From assembly GCF_003335675.1 (NCBI RefSeq), contig NZ_QPHL01000017.1, positions 1 to 64,000 of the forward strand: a stretch of 64,000 nt of DNA, in the 5' to 3' direction. This document shows positions 51,331-60,255 of this stretch, piece after piece. The notes below the pieces were generated by a model. That model saw only the letters and a list, made by a program, of their open reading frames with translations. It did no database searches and had not been told where the DNA came from. The translations under genes and the position numbers were made by a program. Each line of letters starts with the position of its first letter. The stretch's first letter is position 1. The DNA comes from Winogradskyella sp. KYW1333 (GTDB lineage Bacteria > Bacteroidota > Bacteroidia > Flavobacteriales > Flavobacteriaceae).

Positions 51331-52538
51331 GTAATATCTTCAACATCAGGATAAAGAAAATGATTGTATGGAAATCTTGTTATGTGTATTTCTCTTATTT
51401 CTTTATATACACGTTTTCTAAATTCTTCTAAGTTTTCCTTATTGAGAGCAGATATAAATAATACATTATCGCCTAGTTTCGCCATCCATGTGTTTTTCCA
51501 ATCTTCAATTGTGTAATTGGCTTTTGTCCCTTCTAGTTCACCTTCGTCCTCATCAAGTGGTTCAGGTTTATAGGCGTCTATTTTATTAAATACCATAATA
51601 GTTGGCTTGTCTTTACTCTGAATTTCATCTAATATTTGATTTACAGATTCTATATGCTCTTCAAAATTGGAATGCGAAATATCTACCACATGTAATAACA
51701 AATCAGCTTCTCTCACCTCATCTAAAGTGGATTTAAAAGACTCTACCAATTGTGTAGGTAGCTTTCTTATAAAACCAACGGTATCACTTACTAAAAATGG
51801 CAAGTTTCCTATTACAACCTTCCTAACTGTGGTGTCTAGGGTAGCAAACAATTTATTCTCGGCAAAAACCTCACTCTTACTAATTACATTCATAAGAGTA
51901 GATTTACCAACATTAGTATATCCAACTAAAGCAACTCTAACCATTTTACCACGGTTGCCTCTCTGTACTGCCATTTGCTTATCTATGGTCTTAATCTTGG
52001 CCTTTAACAATGCAATCTTATCACGTACAATACGTCTATCCGTTTCAATTTCTGTTTCACCAGGACCACGCATGCCAATACCACCTTTTTGTCTCTCTAA
52101 GTGTGTCCACATTCCTTTTAATCGAGGAAGCAAATATTCACATTGAGCCAGCTCTACCTGTGTCCTAGCATAACTTGTTTGGGCTCGCTGGGCAAAAATA
52201 TCCAATATAAGATTTGTTCTGTCTAATATTTTACAATTAAGAATCTTACTGATATTGCGTTCTTGTGCAGGTGATAATTCGTCATCAAAGATAACTGTGC
52301 CAACCTCATTTTCTTTAACAAAGTGCATAACATCCTCCATCTTACCAGATCCGATAAATGTTTTTGGATTTGGCACGTTCATTTTTTGAGTATAACGCCT
52401 TACAACTTCTCCACCAGCAGTAAAGGTCAAAAACTCTAGTTCATCTAAATACTCTTTAGATTTTTCTTGATCTTGATCTTGGGTGATAATACCAACGAGC
52501 GCAACTTTTTCTAGAGCTATATCTTTTTTTTCAATCAT
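51327..52538 (-). CDS. hflX: GTPase HflX
   Basis: 403 residues from the ATG at 52538. Upstream in-frame codons encode unrelated residues, and this start gives the normal MIEKKDIALEKVALVG. The N-terminal HflX domain includes GGIGMRGPGETEIETDRR; the G domain has GYTNVGKST (G1) near 205, DTVGFI (G3) and NKID (G4). HflX binds the large ribosomal subunit and rescues or splits stalled ribosomes, especially under heat stress. Divergent from the decayed EEP gene. Confidence 0.95.
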   Translation of the reverse strand: MIEKKDIALEKVALVGIITQDQDQEKSKEYLDELEFLTFTAGGEVVRRYTQKMNVPNPKTFIGSGKMEDVMHFVKENEVGTVIFDDELSPAQERNISKILNCKILDRTNLILDIFAQRAQTSYARTQVELAQCEYLLPRLKGMWTHLERQKGGIGMRGPGETEIETDRRIVRDKIALLKAKIKTIDKQMAVQRGNRGKMVRVALVGYTNVGKSTLMNVISKSEVFAENKLFATLDTTVRKVVIGNLPFLVSDTVGFIRKLPTQLVESFKSTLDEVREADLLLHVVDISHSNFEEHIESVNQILDEIQSKDKPTIMVFNKIDAYKPEPLDEDEGELEGTKANYTIEDWKNTWMAKLGDNVLFISALNKENLEEFRKRVYKEIREIHITRFPYNHFLYPDVEDIT

Positions 52539-52553
52539 ATATTCAATAAAGTA

Positions 52554-52580
52554 CAAAGTTAAGCAAATGCTATATTCCAA
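52554..52580 (-). promoter_or_regulatory. Candidate promoter of hflX
   Basis: On the minus strand, TAACTTTG (52554-52561) fits TAnnTTTG, with a TTG (52578-52580) 16 bases upstream. It lies in the 72-bp divergent gap and leaves a leader of about 15 bases. Confidence 0.45.
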
Positions 52581-52610
52581 ATAATCTTTTAAAATCATAT
52601 ATTTATTGCC

Positions 52611-53561
52611 ATGACTAATAAGCAAAAGCAGTATACCATTGCCTTTTATAATATCGAAAACTTATTTGATACTGTGAATGATCCTATGAGTGATGACGAT
52701 GATTTTTTACCAACTTCCAGAAAACGTTAGACTAAAAAACGCTATTACAATAAATTGCGGAAAATTGGGTCCGTAATTTCGAAAATTGGGAATGATGATT
52801 CTGACGAAGCTCCTGTTATAGTAGGACTATCGAAAGTTGAAAATAAATTGGTGCTTTCTGATTTAATAAGCAGTGAAAATCTAAGAGATGAAGACTACAA
52901 TTATGTTCACTATAATTCTTCTGACGAGCGCGGTATTGATGTAGCTCTTTTATATAAGAACGATATATTTGAAGTAGAACATTCTGATACTTTTTCAATC
53001 TATCTAGAAAATGAAGAGGGTTTAAGAGATTATACAAGAGATATTTTATTAGTCCAAGGGAAATTAAATGGAGAAACCATATCAATTATTGTAAATCATT
53101 GGTCCTCTAGAAGGGAGGGTAAAAAAGAAACTGAATACAAACGTATTGCAGCTGCAGAAAAGGTTAATTCAATAATTAACACCATTAAAGAAGACAGTCC
53201 TAATATGAAAATAATTGTTATGGGTGATTTTAATGACAACCCAAATAATAATAGTATGGAACTCATTGAAAAGGAAAGCAGTCTTTTCAATCCATTTAAA
53301 ACGGTTTGGTCTAGAGATGTTGGAAGCCTAAACCATAATTTCCAGTGGAATCTATTTGATCATATTTTATTCTCAATAAACTTTTTTGATAACAATATTT
53401 CTTCCCTGTCTTTTGATGAAGCGGATGTATTTGATGTAAAGTCTTTAACACAATACCATGGAAAGTATAAGGGACAGCCATTTAGAACTAATGTAGGCAA
53501 AAAATATAAGGGTGGATATAGTGATGATTTTCCTGTTTTTATCAACCTAAAAGCTTCTTAA
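52611..53561 (+). pseudogene. Decayed cytosolic EEP-family hydrolase (amber stop, catalytic residues lost)
   Basis: The frame from the ATG at 52611 reads as an EEP-family protein (AFYNIENLFDTVNDP) of 317 codons but is broken by TAG at 52728-52730 (codon 40), within KR-stop-TKKRYYNKLRKIG. The position is normally Trp in homologues I remember (TGG to TAG), and the frame is otherwise intact to 53561. Catalytic residues have also changed: the metal-binding Glu of the CEIEN/SEVEN motif reads LSKVEN (Glu to Lys), and the terminal SDH reads SDD (His to Asp). GDFNDNP and NHW are kept. No signal peptide, unlike the intact relative at 6653-7708. An alternative TTG start at 52755 would lack the first strand and still lack catalytic residues. 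Confidence 0.85.
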
Positions 53562-53612
53562 TAGAGCAATTCCCTTTTATCGATTATAATTGTACTTAAT
53601 CTATTAAAACAC

Positions 53613-53652
53613 TGTTAACATAGTGTTGATAACCAATTTTTATATATTCGAA
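53613..53652 (+). repeat. 40-base non-coding element, copy 2
   Basis: 31 of 40 bases identical to 36215-36254, no gaps, same 12-base TTTTTATATATT core. Here the nGAA end forms TATATTCG, close to a -7 box. It holds TGTTGATAA, the complement of a DnaA-box-like TTATCAACA. It lies 131 bases before the giant adhesin ATG. Confidence 0.6.
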
Positions 53653-53660
53653 TGAATATC

Positions 53661-53687
53661 AAAATTTCGGCTGTAAACCGAAATTTT
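53661..53687 (+). promoter_or_regulatory. Hairpin 1 in the adhesin leader (attenuator- or terminator-like)
   Basis: Perfect 10-bp stem (53661-53670 with 53678-53687), 7-nt loop, followed by TTG and a short T stretch. It sits after the promoter-like TATATTCG at 53643-53650, so it would be in the 5' leader if that promoter is used; otherwise it may terminate the pseudogene transcript. Confidence 0.55.
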
Positions 53688-53724
53688 TGTTCCCTATAGC
53701 CCCTTCATTTTTTTAAATAATTCA

Positions 53725-53756
53725 AATCCTTTGTAATCAATATTTTACAAAGGATT
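53725..53756 (+). promoter_or_regulatory. 12-bp perfect inverted repeat before the adhesin start
   Basis: Arms 53725-53736 and 53745-53756, 8-nt spacer, ending 27 bases before the ATG. With AT-rich arms and no T run it is more like an operator or mRNA structure than a terminator. Confidence 0.55.
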
Positions 53757-53783
53757 AAATAAGTTCTAACAAACCAATTAATA

Positions 53784-56700
53784 ATGAAAAAAAGTACTTT
53801 ACTACTATTTTCACTTTTTTTAATTTTATTCCAAATCAACGCCCAAGTGGCCATTGGTTCCGGTAATTTACAGGGTGAAAATGCGCCTTTTGAAGCTTAT
53901 TATGGATACTCGTATACTCAAACGGTATACTTAGCTTCAGAAATCAATGCTTCTGGTGAAATCACTGATGTACAGTGGTATTACAGTGGTACGTCAGACC
54001 TAGCAAATAGTCAAGATTTAGTTATATACATGGCAGAATCTACCCGTACTGATTTTGCAAATACTGATGACTGGGAACCATCAACCTCTCTTGCTCAAGT
54101 TTATGCTGGTGGAATAAGTGTTACTCCTGGTGTTGAAGGATGGGTGACATTAACCTTAGATACACCTTTTACATATTCTGGAATAGACAATTTGATTATT
54201 GCTGTCGAAGAAAATAGTGCAGGGTATGATTCCTTTGGTGATGATTTTTACAATTCTCAAGTAAGTGCTAATCGAACTATTTCTTATTTCAGCGATTTTA
54301 CAAACCCAGATCCTGTTGCTCCGCCTTCAGCAAGTAACATTGACGACACCATTCCTAATATTATAATAGGCGGTATTACTCAAGCCTGTGCCACTCCAAG
54401 TGACTTAGCTGCTTCTGGAATTACATCAAATGAAGCTCAGATTTCATGGACTGAGAACGGAACATCTACTTCTTGGAATATTGAAATTGTATTATCTGGA
54501 GATGCTCCAACAGGGACTCCTACAGCAACCGGAGTTTCAAATCCATATACAGTTATGGGTTTATCTGCAGTTACAACTTATGATGTTTACGTCCAGGCAG
54601 ATTGTGGTACTGAACAAAGTGCTTTCGCTGGTCCCTTAACGTTTGAAACATTATGTGATATATTTATACCTGACTACTTAGAGAACTTTACAACTATAAT
54701 ACCAGATTGTTGGGATGAAGCTGATAGTGGTGATCCTACAACTGGACCATCAGACTTAGGTGCTGGTTCTTGGACAGCAGATGAATTTTTAAATACTGGA
54801 ACTGGTGATGGCGCTTATAAAATAAATTTATTTACAACAGGTAAGAGTGATTGGATTATTTCTCCACAATTTGATTTAACAGGAGGCCCTTTCCAAGTTG
54901 AGTTTGATTTTGCTATTACAAACTGGAACAGTAGTACTGTTGCAGGGACTTTAGGTTCTGATGATGTTGTACAATTTTTAATGACGACTGATAATGGTGT
55001 GACATGGACCACCTTGCTAACATATGACAGTACCTCTGTTGTACCTATCCCTGGAATTCATCCAGTGGTAGACTTAACAGGGAATAGTGGGCAAACAGTA
55101 CAATTTGCAATTTACGCAACAGAAGGAACAACTGATGACCCTCAAGATGTTGATGTATTTGTCGATAATTTTCAGGTAAGAAATATTCCTTCATGTCCAG
55201 AACCAACGGATTTAACAGTATCTAGCCCAACACCAGATGGTGCTGAAGTAGCTTGGACAGAATCAGGAACTTCTACTGTTTGGAATATTGAAATTGTTCC
55301 AGCCGGAGATACTCCAACAGGGACTCCTACAGCAACAAATGTTACTAACCCGTATTTCGCAACCGGTCTTAATGCTATTACAGCCTATGACGTATATGTA
55401 CAATCTGATTGTGGTGGTACTGGCTTAAGTTCATGGACTGGTCCTGCAACTTTTTCAACATTGTGTGACATTTTTGTGCCAGATTATATAGAAAACTTTA
55501 CAACCATAATACCGGATTGTTGGGATGAGGCTAGCAACGGAGATGCCACGACAGGTCCGACCGACTTAGGTGCTGGTTCTTGGGTTGCAGATGAATTTTT
55601 AAATATAGGTACTGGAGACGGTGCGTACAAAATTAATTTGTTTTCAACAGGTAAAAGCGATTGGATAATTTCTCCGCAATTCGATTTAACAGGCGGACCT
55701 TTCCAAGTAGAATTCGACTTTGCAATTACCAATTGGAACAGTAGTACTGTTGCCGGAACATTAGGTTCTGACGATACAGTACAGCTTTTAATGACTACAG
55801 ATGGTGGTGCGACCTGGATTGAATTATTATTATACGATAACAGCTCTGTAGTACCAATCCCAGGTATTCATCCTGTAGTAGATTTAACAGCGTACAGTGG
55901 GCAGATTGTTCAATTTGGTGTTCTGGGTTCTGAAGGTACAGTTAATGACACTGAAGATGTAGATGTATTTGTAGATAATTTCCAAGTAAGAAATGTTCCT
56001 ACGTGTCCAGAACCAAGTGATTTAACATCAACAAACCTCTCATTAACGTCTACCGAAATTGCCTGGACTGAGGCTGGCACCTCCACTGTTTGGAATATAG
56101 AATACGGACCTGCTGGCTTTGCTCAAGGCAGTGGTACTGTTGTTAATGGTGTTACAAACCCATTCGTTCTCACAGGATTGCTTCCTGATACATTATATGA
56201 TTGGTATGTGCAAGCAGAATGTGATCCGTCAAATTTAAGTTCTTGGTCTGGTCCTAGTCAATTCTTTACTGGTTACTGTGAATCGATACCAACAAGTAAT
56301 GATGGGCAAGGTGTTACTAATGTTACAATAGGTATTGTTGACTTTCCAAGTTTAGGAGACGTTACTTATGAAAATCAAACCTCACCGGTGGTTAATGTAT
56401 TCCAAGGTGTAGATACTACAATAGAAATAACTTTCGCTACAGGATTTACATATGATTCCAATATCTGGATTGATTTTAATGATGATTTAGTCTTTGATGC
56501 TTCAGAATTAGTATTTCAAGGAGAATCTACAAATGCTAACCCAACAATATTAGATGCTTCTTTTGTTATGCCGGCTGCGGCTCCTTTGGGTGAACATAGA
56601 ATGCGTATTGGTACAGCAGATTCTGGACAAGCAACACCAAATCCATGTTATAATGGTTCTTGGGGTGTTACCTTAGATTTCACAGTTAATGTTATTGAAT

Positions 56701-59300
56701 TGACATGTACATTGCCAGAGGCTAGTTATACGACAGTACCAGATTGCGACAACGACCAGTTCTTTATTGATGTTGATATTACAAGTTTAGGTGATGCAAC
56801 TTCTTTAGAGATTTCTAATAGCTTAGATATAATAACTATACAGGCAACTGCTATCGGTGTTTATCAAGCTGGTCCATTCCCTTTTGGTAGCACGGCAAAA
56901 GTGTTTGTTATGAACGAACAAGACAATAACTGTATTATCAGTAGCGATAATTTTACTGTTTTAGCCTGTCCACCTGATAATGACGAATGTGATATGGCGA
57001 CTATCGCGGTTGTTAACGATATTGATCTATGTGAGCAAGTAACACCTGGAACAATCCTGGCCGCTACGCCTTCAGGCTTAGATCCTGGGTCTTGTACAGG
57101 AAATCCTAATGATGATGTTTGGTTTGAGTTCACAGCACTCGATGAAGTAGAATTCATTTCTTTAGGCAATATTCAAGGAGGAACAACTAATTTAGATCAT
57201 GCAGTTTATGAGGGAACGTGTGGTAGTTTAACTGAACTTTATTGTTCAACTGAATCCGCAAGTATTACTCCATCTTTAATTGTTGGTAATACGTATTATA
57301 TTAGAGTATTTAGTTCAGGTAGTGTTTCAGAGACCTCTACATTTGATTTATGTATCAGGGAAGCACCAACTAATGTGATTTGTGAAAATGCAGAAAATTT
57401 CTGTTCTGTTGGTGACGCCTTAGTAGGTTCAAATATCATTGGCCTTCCTGATCCAACAGATATTGCATGTTTATTCAGTGCGCCAAATCCAACTTGGAAT
57501 ATTATCCAAATTGGTGAGCCTGGTCTTATAGAAATAGAAATAAATCAATGGCAAGATAATAACAATAATGGAGTTCAAGATGGCGGAGAACCTGGCTTAG
57601 ATGTTGATTTTGTCCTTTGGGGGCCGTTTTCAGACCCAGTTGATGCCTGCGATAATTTAGATAATGGTTGTCCAGACCCTAATGATTGCCCAAATAATAC
57701 TACGAGTCCAGACTTTTATCCATTTGGTAATATTGTAGATTGCAGTTATTCTTTTATTTCTACTGAGAATCTAACTATTGATAATGCTCAAACTGGAGAA
57801 ATATATATTTTATTAGTAACTAACTTCTCTAATGATCCCGGGACAATTTCAATTAATCAAACAAATATAGGGGGTACAGGAGATGGAACAATTGAGGCAG
57901 ATATTTCTGCTGAGATTACAAGTAATGAAGTTGTTTTTGTAGATACAGATTCTGATCCAAGTACACCTGTTGAAGCTTCAGTTTGTGGTTTTGACACAGT
58001 AACAATTATAGCAGATTCACCATTTGCCGATAGCTATGTTTGGTATAAAAATGGTTTCGTAGTGCCAGGAGAAACAACAGACACATTGGTAGTTACAGAA
58101 TCTGATCTTTACCAAGTACAGGCATTTGACGAACAATGTGGTGCAGATGCATTCTCACAATTTGTGGTAATAAATATGTACAATGACCCTGGTTCATTAG
58201 GCCCACAGGTTATAGAAGTTTGTGACGGACCTGAAAGTAATGGTAGTGAATCATTTGATCTTGATGCATTAACCACATCTCTAGGTTATGGACCAGATTT
58301 CACAGTTACCTATTATACTAGTACAGCAGATGCCAACCAGGCAATAAATGCAGTAAGTTCACCTTATGATTCATCTGGTGAAATACTTGTTATAAGAGTA
58401 GAAGATACAGATGCATTTAATAATGGTTTCTTAGGCTGTAGACAACTTTCAGAAGTGGAGTTGGTAGTTCTGGCAATACCCGTAATTAATCAACCTGCAG
58501 ATTTTGTTGTATGTGATGATATCGATGGCAACGTTGATGGTATTACTGATTTTGATTTAACATCTATTGATGGCGAAATTACAACTGATACAGATGTAGC
58601 AATTACTTATCATGCTTCTCAGGCAGATGCTGATGCTGGAACTGCTCCTATTGCAAGTCCATATTCAAGTGGTGATGCTACCGTATACATACGAGCTGAA
58701 AATGCTCTTACAGGATGTTTTGTTACTACATCATTCAATTTAGTTGTAAATGTAGTGCCATTAGGTTCTATTGATACAAATCTATTTTATTATGATACAG
58801 ATACCAATGAGTTTTTACTCTGTCCTGCCGCAGAATCTGGAGTAGTCCTTACAATAATTCCTCAAGGATTTAATACTTCTGATGTAACAGTTCAATGGGT
58901 ATTAGATGGAAACGATGTTTCTGGTGCTAACGGTATTTCATATGAAGCATTTGAAGGAGGTGATTATTCAGCTATAATTACCTTTAATGCAACAGGGTGT
59001 TCAAATACAATTTCAAACATTATTGTTACAGAAATTGAAAACTGTGCGATTCCACAAGGGATTTCACCAGGAGTTTCAGCCGGATTTAATGATACTCTAG
59101 ATTTAAGGTATTTTAATGTAACAAAACTTGAAATATTCAACAGAAATGGAACTTTAGTTTATTCAAAGAATAATTATTCTAATGAATGGGCAGGGCAAAC
59201 CGATGATGGTGAAGAGCTTCCAGTAGGAACATATTTCTACACCATGGTATATGAGGGAGGAACAAAGTCTAAATCTGGATGGATTTATATTAATAGATAA
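53784..59300 (+). CDS. Giant multidomain adhesin-like protein with T9SS type B sorting domain
   Basis: 1838 residues; signal peptide about 1-20 (ends INA before Gln). Domain order: N-terminal module (about 22-200), then fibronectin type III plus choice-of-anchor J unit 1, a near-identical unit 2, a third fibronectin III domain, a GEVED domain (about 830-975, with WIDFNDDLVFD), a pre-peptidase-like or CUB-like domain (about 1065-1200), a further jelly-roll module with NNNNGVQDGGEPGLDVDF, and Ig-like/PKD-like modules. The end is a T9SS type B tail (PQGISPGVSAGFNDTLDL, IFNRNGTLVY, GWIYINR). Exported by type IX secretion; probable adhesion or gliding role. First gene of a three-gene set with PorP/SprF and OmpA-family genes. 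Confidence 0.88.
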   Translation: MKKSTLLLFSLFLILFQINAQVAIGSGNLQGENAPFEAYYGYSYTQTVYLASEINASGEITDVQWYYSGTSDLANSQDLVIYMAESTRTDFANTDDWEPSTSLAQVYAGGISVTPGVEGWVTLTLDTPFTYSGIDNLIIAVEENSAGYDSFGDDFYNSQVSANRTISYFSDFTNPDPVAPPSASNIDDTIPNIIIGGITQACATPSDLAASGITSNEAQISWTENGTSTSWNIEIVLSGDAPTGTPTATGVSNPYTVMGLSAVTTYDVYVQADCGTEQSAFAGPLTFETLCDIFIPDYLENFTTIIPDCWDEADSGDPTTGPSDLGAGSWTADEFLNTGTGDGAYKINLFTTGKSDWIISPQFDLTGGPFQVEFDFAITNWNSSTVAGTLGSDDVVQFLMTTDNGVTWTTLLTYDSTSVVPIPGIHPVVDLTGNSGQTVQFAIYATEGTTDDPQDVDVFVDNFQVRNIPSCPEPTDLTVSSPTPDGAEVAWTESGTSTVWNIEIVPAGDTPTGTPTATNVTNPYFATGLNAITAYDVYVQSDCGGTGLSSWTGPATFSTLCDIFVPDYIENFTTIIPDCWDEASNGDATTGPTDLGAGSWVADEFLNIGTGDGAYKINLFSTGKSDWIISPQFDLTGGPFQVEFDFAITNWNSSTVAGTLGSDDTVQLLMTTDGGATWIELLLYDNSSVVPIPGIHPVVDLTAYSGQIVQFGVLGSEGTVNDTEDVDVFVDNFQVRNVPTCPEPSDLTSTNLSLTSTEIAWTEAGTSTVWNIEYGPAGFAQGSGTVVNGVTNPFVLTGLLPDTLYDWYVQAECDPSNLSSWSGPSQFFTGYCESIPTSNDGQGVTNVTIGIVDFPSLGDVTYENQTSPVVNVFQGVDTTIEITFATGFTYDSNIWIDFNDDLVFDASELVFQGESTNANPTILDASFVMPAAAPLGEHRMRIGTADSGQATPNPCYNGSWGVTLDFTVNVIELTCTLPEASYTTVPDCDNDQFFIDVDITSLGDATSLEISNSLDIITIQATAIGVYQAGPFPFGSTAKVFVMNEQDNNCIISSDNFTVLACPPDNDECDMATIAVVNDIDLCEQVTPGTILAATPSGLDPGSCTGNPNDDVWFEFTALDEVEFISLGNIQGGTTNLDHAVYEGTCGSLTELYCSTESASITPSLIVGNTYYIRVFSSGSVSETSTFDLCIREAPTNVICENAENFCSVGDALVGSNIIGLPDPTDIACLFSAPNPTWNIIQIGEPGLIEIEINQWQDNNNNGVQDGGEPGLDVDFVLWGPFSDPVDACDNLDNGCPDPNDCPNNTTSPDFYPFGNIVDCSYSFISTENLTIDNAQTGEIYILLVTNFSNDPGTISINQTNIGGTGDGTIEADISAEITSNEVVFVDTDSDPSTPVEASVCGFDTVTIIADSPFADSYVWYKNGFVVPGETTDTLVVTESDLYQVQAFDEQCGADAFSQFVVINMYNDPGSLGPQVIEVCDGPESNGSESFDLDALTTSLGYGPDFTVTYYTSTADANQAINAVSSPYDSSGEILVIRVEDTDAFNNGFLGCRQLSEVELVVLAIPVINQPADFVVCDDIDGNVDGITDFDLTSIDGEITTDTDVAITYHASQADADAGTAPIASPYSSGDATVYIRAENALTGCFVTTSFNLVVNVVPLGSIDTNLFYYDTDTNEFLLCPAAESGVVLTIIPQGFNTSDVTVQWVLDGNDVSGANGISYEAFEGGDYSAIITFNATGCSNTISNIIVTEIENCAIPQGISPGVSAGFNDTLDLRYFNVTKLEIFNRNGTLVYSKNNYSNEWAGQTDDGEELPVGTYFYTMVYEGGTKSKSGWIYINR
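54387..56003 (+). repeat. Tandem in-frame duplication within the adhesin (units of 807 and 810 bases)
   Basis: Unit 1 (54387-55193) and unit 2 (55194-56003) both encode a fibronectin III domain followed by a choice-of-anchor J domain; long stretches such as KSDWIISPQFDLTGGPFQVE are identical. A third fibronectin III copy (56004 to about 56277) lacks the anchor-J part. Silent differences between the units show the duplication is not brand new. Confidence 0.85.
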
Positions 59301-59324
59301 AATTAACTGAATCAACTTATTATA

Positions 59325-60236
59325 ATGAAAAAACTCACTATTATTGCGGTTTTGCTCCTAGCGCTACAAACCTATGGGCAACAAGACCCTCAGTACACTC
59401 AGTACATGTATAATATGAATATTATTAACCCTGCCTATGCGGGTTCAAGAGAAAACTTATCATTTGGGTTATTATATAGAAATCAATGGACGGCAATAGA
59501 TGGAGGCCCTGAAACGGGTACTTTCTTTGGCCACTCACCAATTGGAAACAACCTAGGGTTAGGATTATCTGTAATTGCAGATCAAATTGGGCCGGTAAAA
59601 GAAACTAATACTTACGTAGATGTTTCTTATACACTTAAATTGGGAGGGGCACATAGACTCGCTTTCGGAGTTAAAGCAGGTGCTACATTCCACGATATTA
59701 ATTTAACGAGTTCAAATGTTTCAGTAATAGATCAAAATGACCCATTCTTTGGAATTGGGATAAATGAGACAACACCTAATTTTGGTGCTGGTTTCTTCTA
59801 TTATACTGATAATTATTACTTATCACTATCTGTACCTAATTTTTTGTCATCAGTTCATTTAGACGCTAATGGAAATAAAATAGGTTCAGAAACACAGCAC
59901 TACTTTTTAACTGGTGGATATGTGTTTAATGTATCTCCTAACACAGAATTGAAACCTTCTTTTATGCTTAAGTCGGCATTTGATGCACCATCATCATTTG
60001 ATATTAATTTAAATGCCCGGTTTTTTAAGAAGTTTGAAATCGGAGCTTCGTACCGTTTAGACGATTCCTTCTCTGGTTTAGTAAACTTTGCAGTTACACC
60101 ATCAATTAGATTAGGGTATGCTTACGATGCTATTTCGTCAGATATTAAGGCCTATGCTCCAGCATCTCATGAAGTAATGCTGTTATTCGATCTTAATTTC
60201 CCTAAGAAAGTTTCACGTTCACCAAGATATTTCTAA
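59325..60236 (+). CDS. PorP/SprF family type IX secretion membrane protein
   Basis: 303 residues; signal peptide about 1-19 (ends TYG before Gln). PorP/SprF hallmark start QDPQYTQYMYNMNIINPAYAGSRE, then an outer-membrane beta barrel with RNQWTAIDG and ending KVSRSPRYF. The family partners with T9SS type B cargo, often encoded beside a large adhesin and an OmpA-family protein as here (SprB-SprF-like arrangement). It is likely needed for secretion or surface attachment of the 53784-59300 protein. 24 bases after that gene, 19 bases before the next. Confidence 0.93.
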   Translation: MKKLTIIAVLLLALQTYGQQDPQYTQYMYNMNIINPAYAGSRENLSFGLLYRNQWTAIDGGPETGTFFGHSPIGNNLGLGLSVIADQIGPVKETNTYVDVSYTLKLGGAHRLAFGVKAGATFHDINLTSSNVSVIDQNDPFFGIGINETTPNFGAGFFYYTDNYYLSLSVPNFLSSVHLDANGNKIGSETQHYFLTGGYVFNVSPNTELKPSFMLKSAFDAPSSFDINLNARFFKKFEIGASYRLDDSFSGLVNFAVTPSIRLGYAYDAISSDIKAYAPASHEVMLLFDLNFPKKVSRSPRYF

Positions 60237-60255
60237 TCAGTTAAGCTAAACAAAA

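Noticed and set aside
53624-53632. DnaA-box-like TTATCAACA complement
   Set aside because: Isolated imperfect box; not enough for an origin call.
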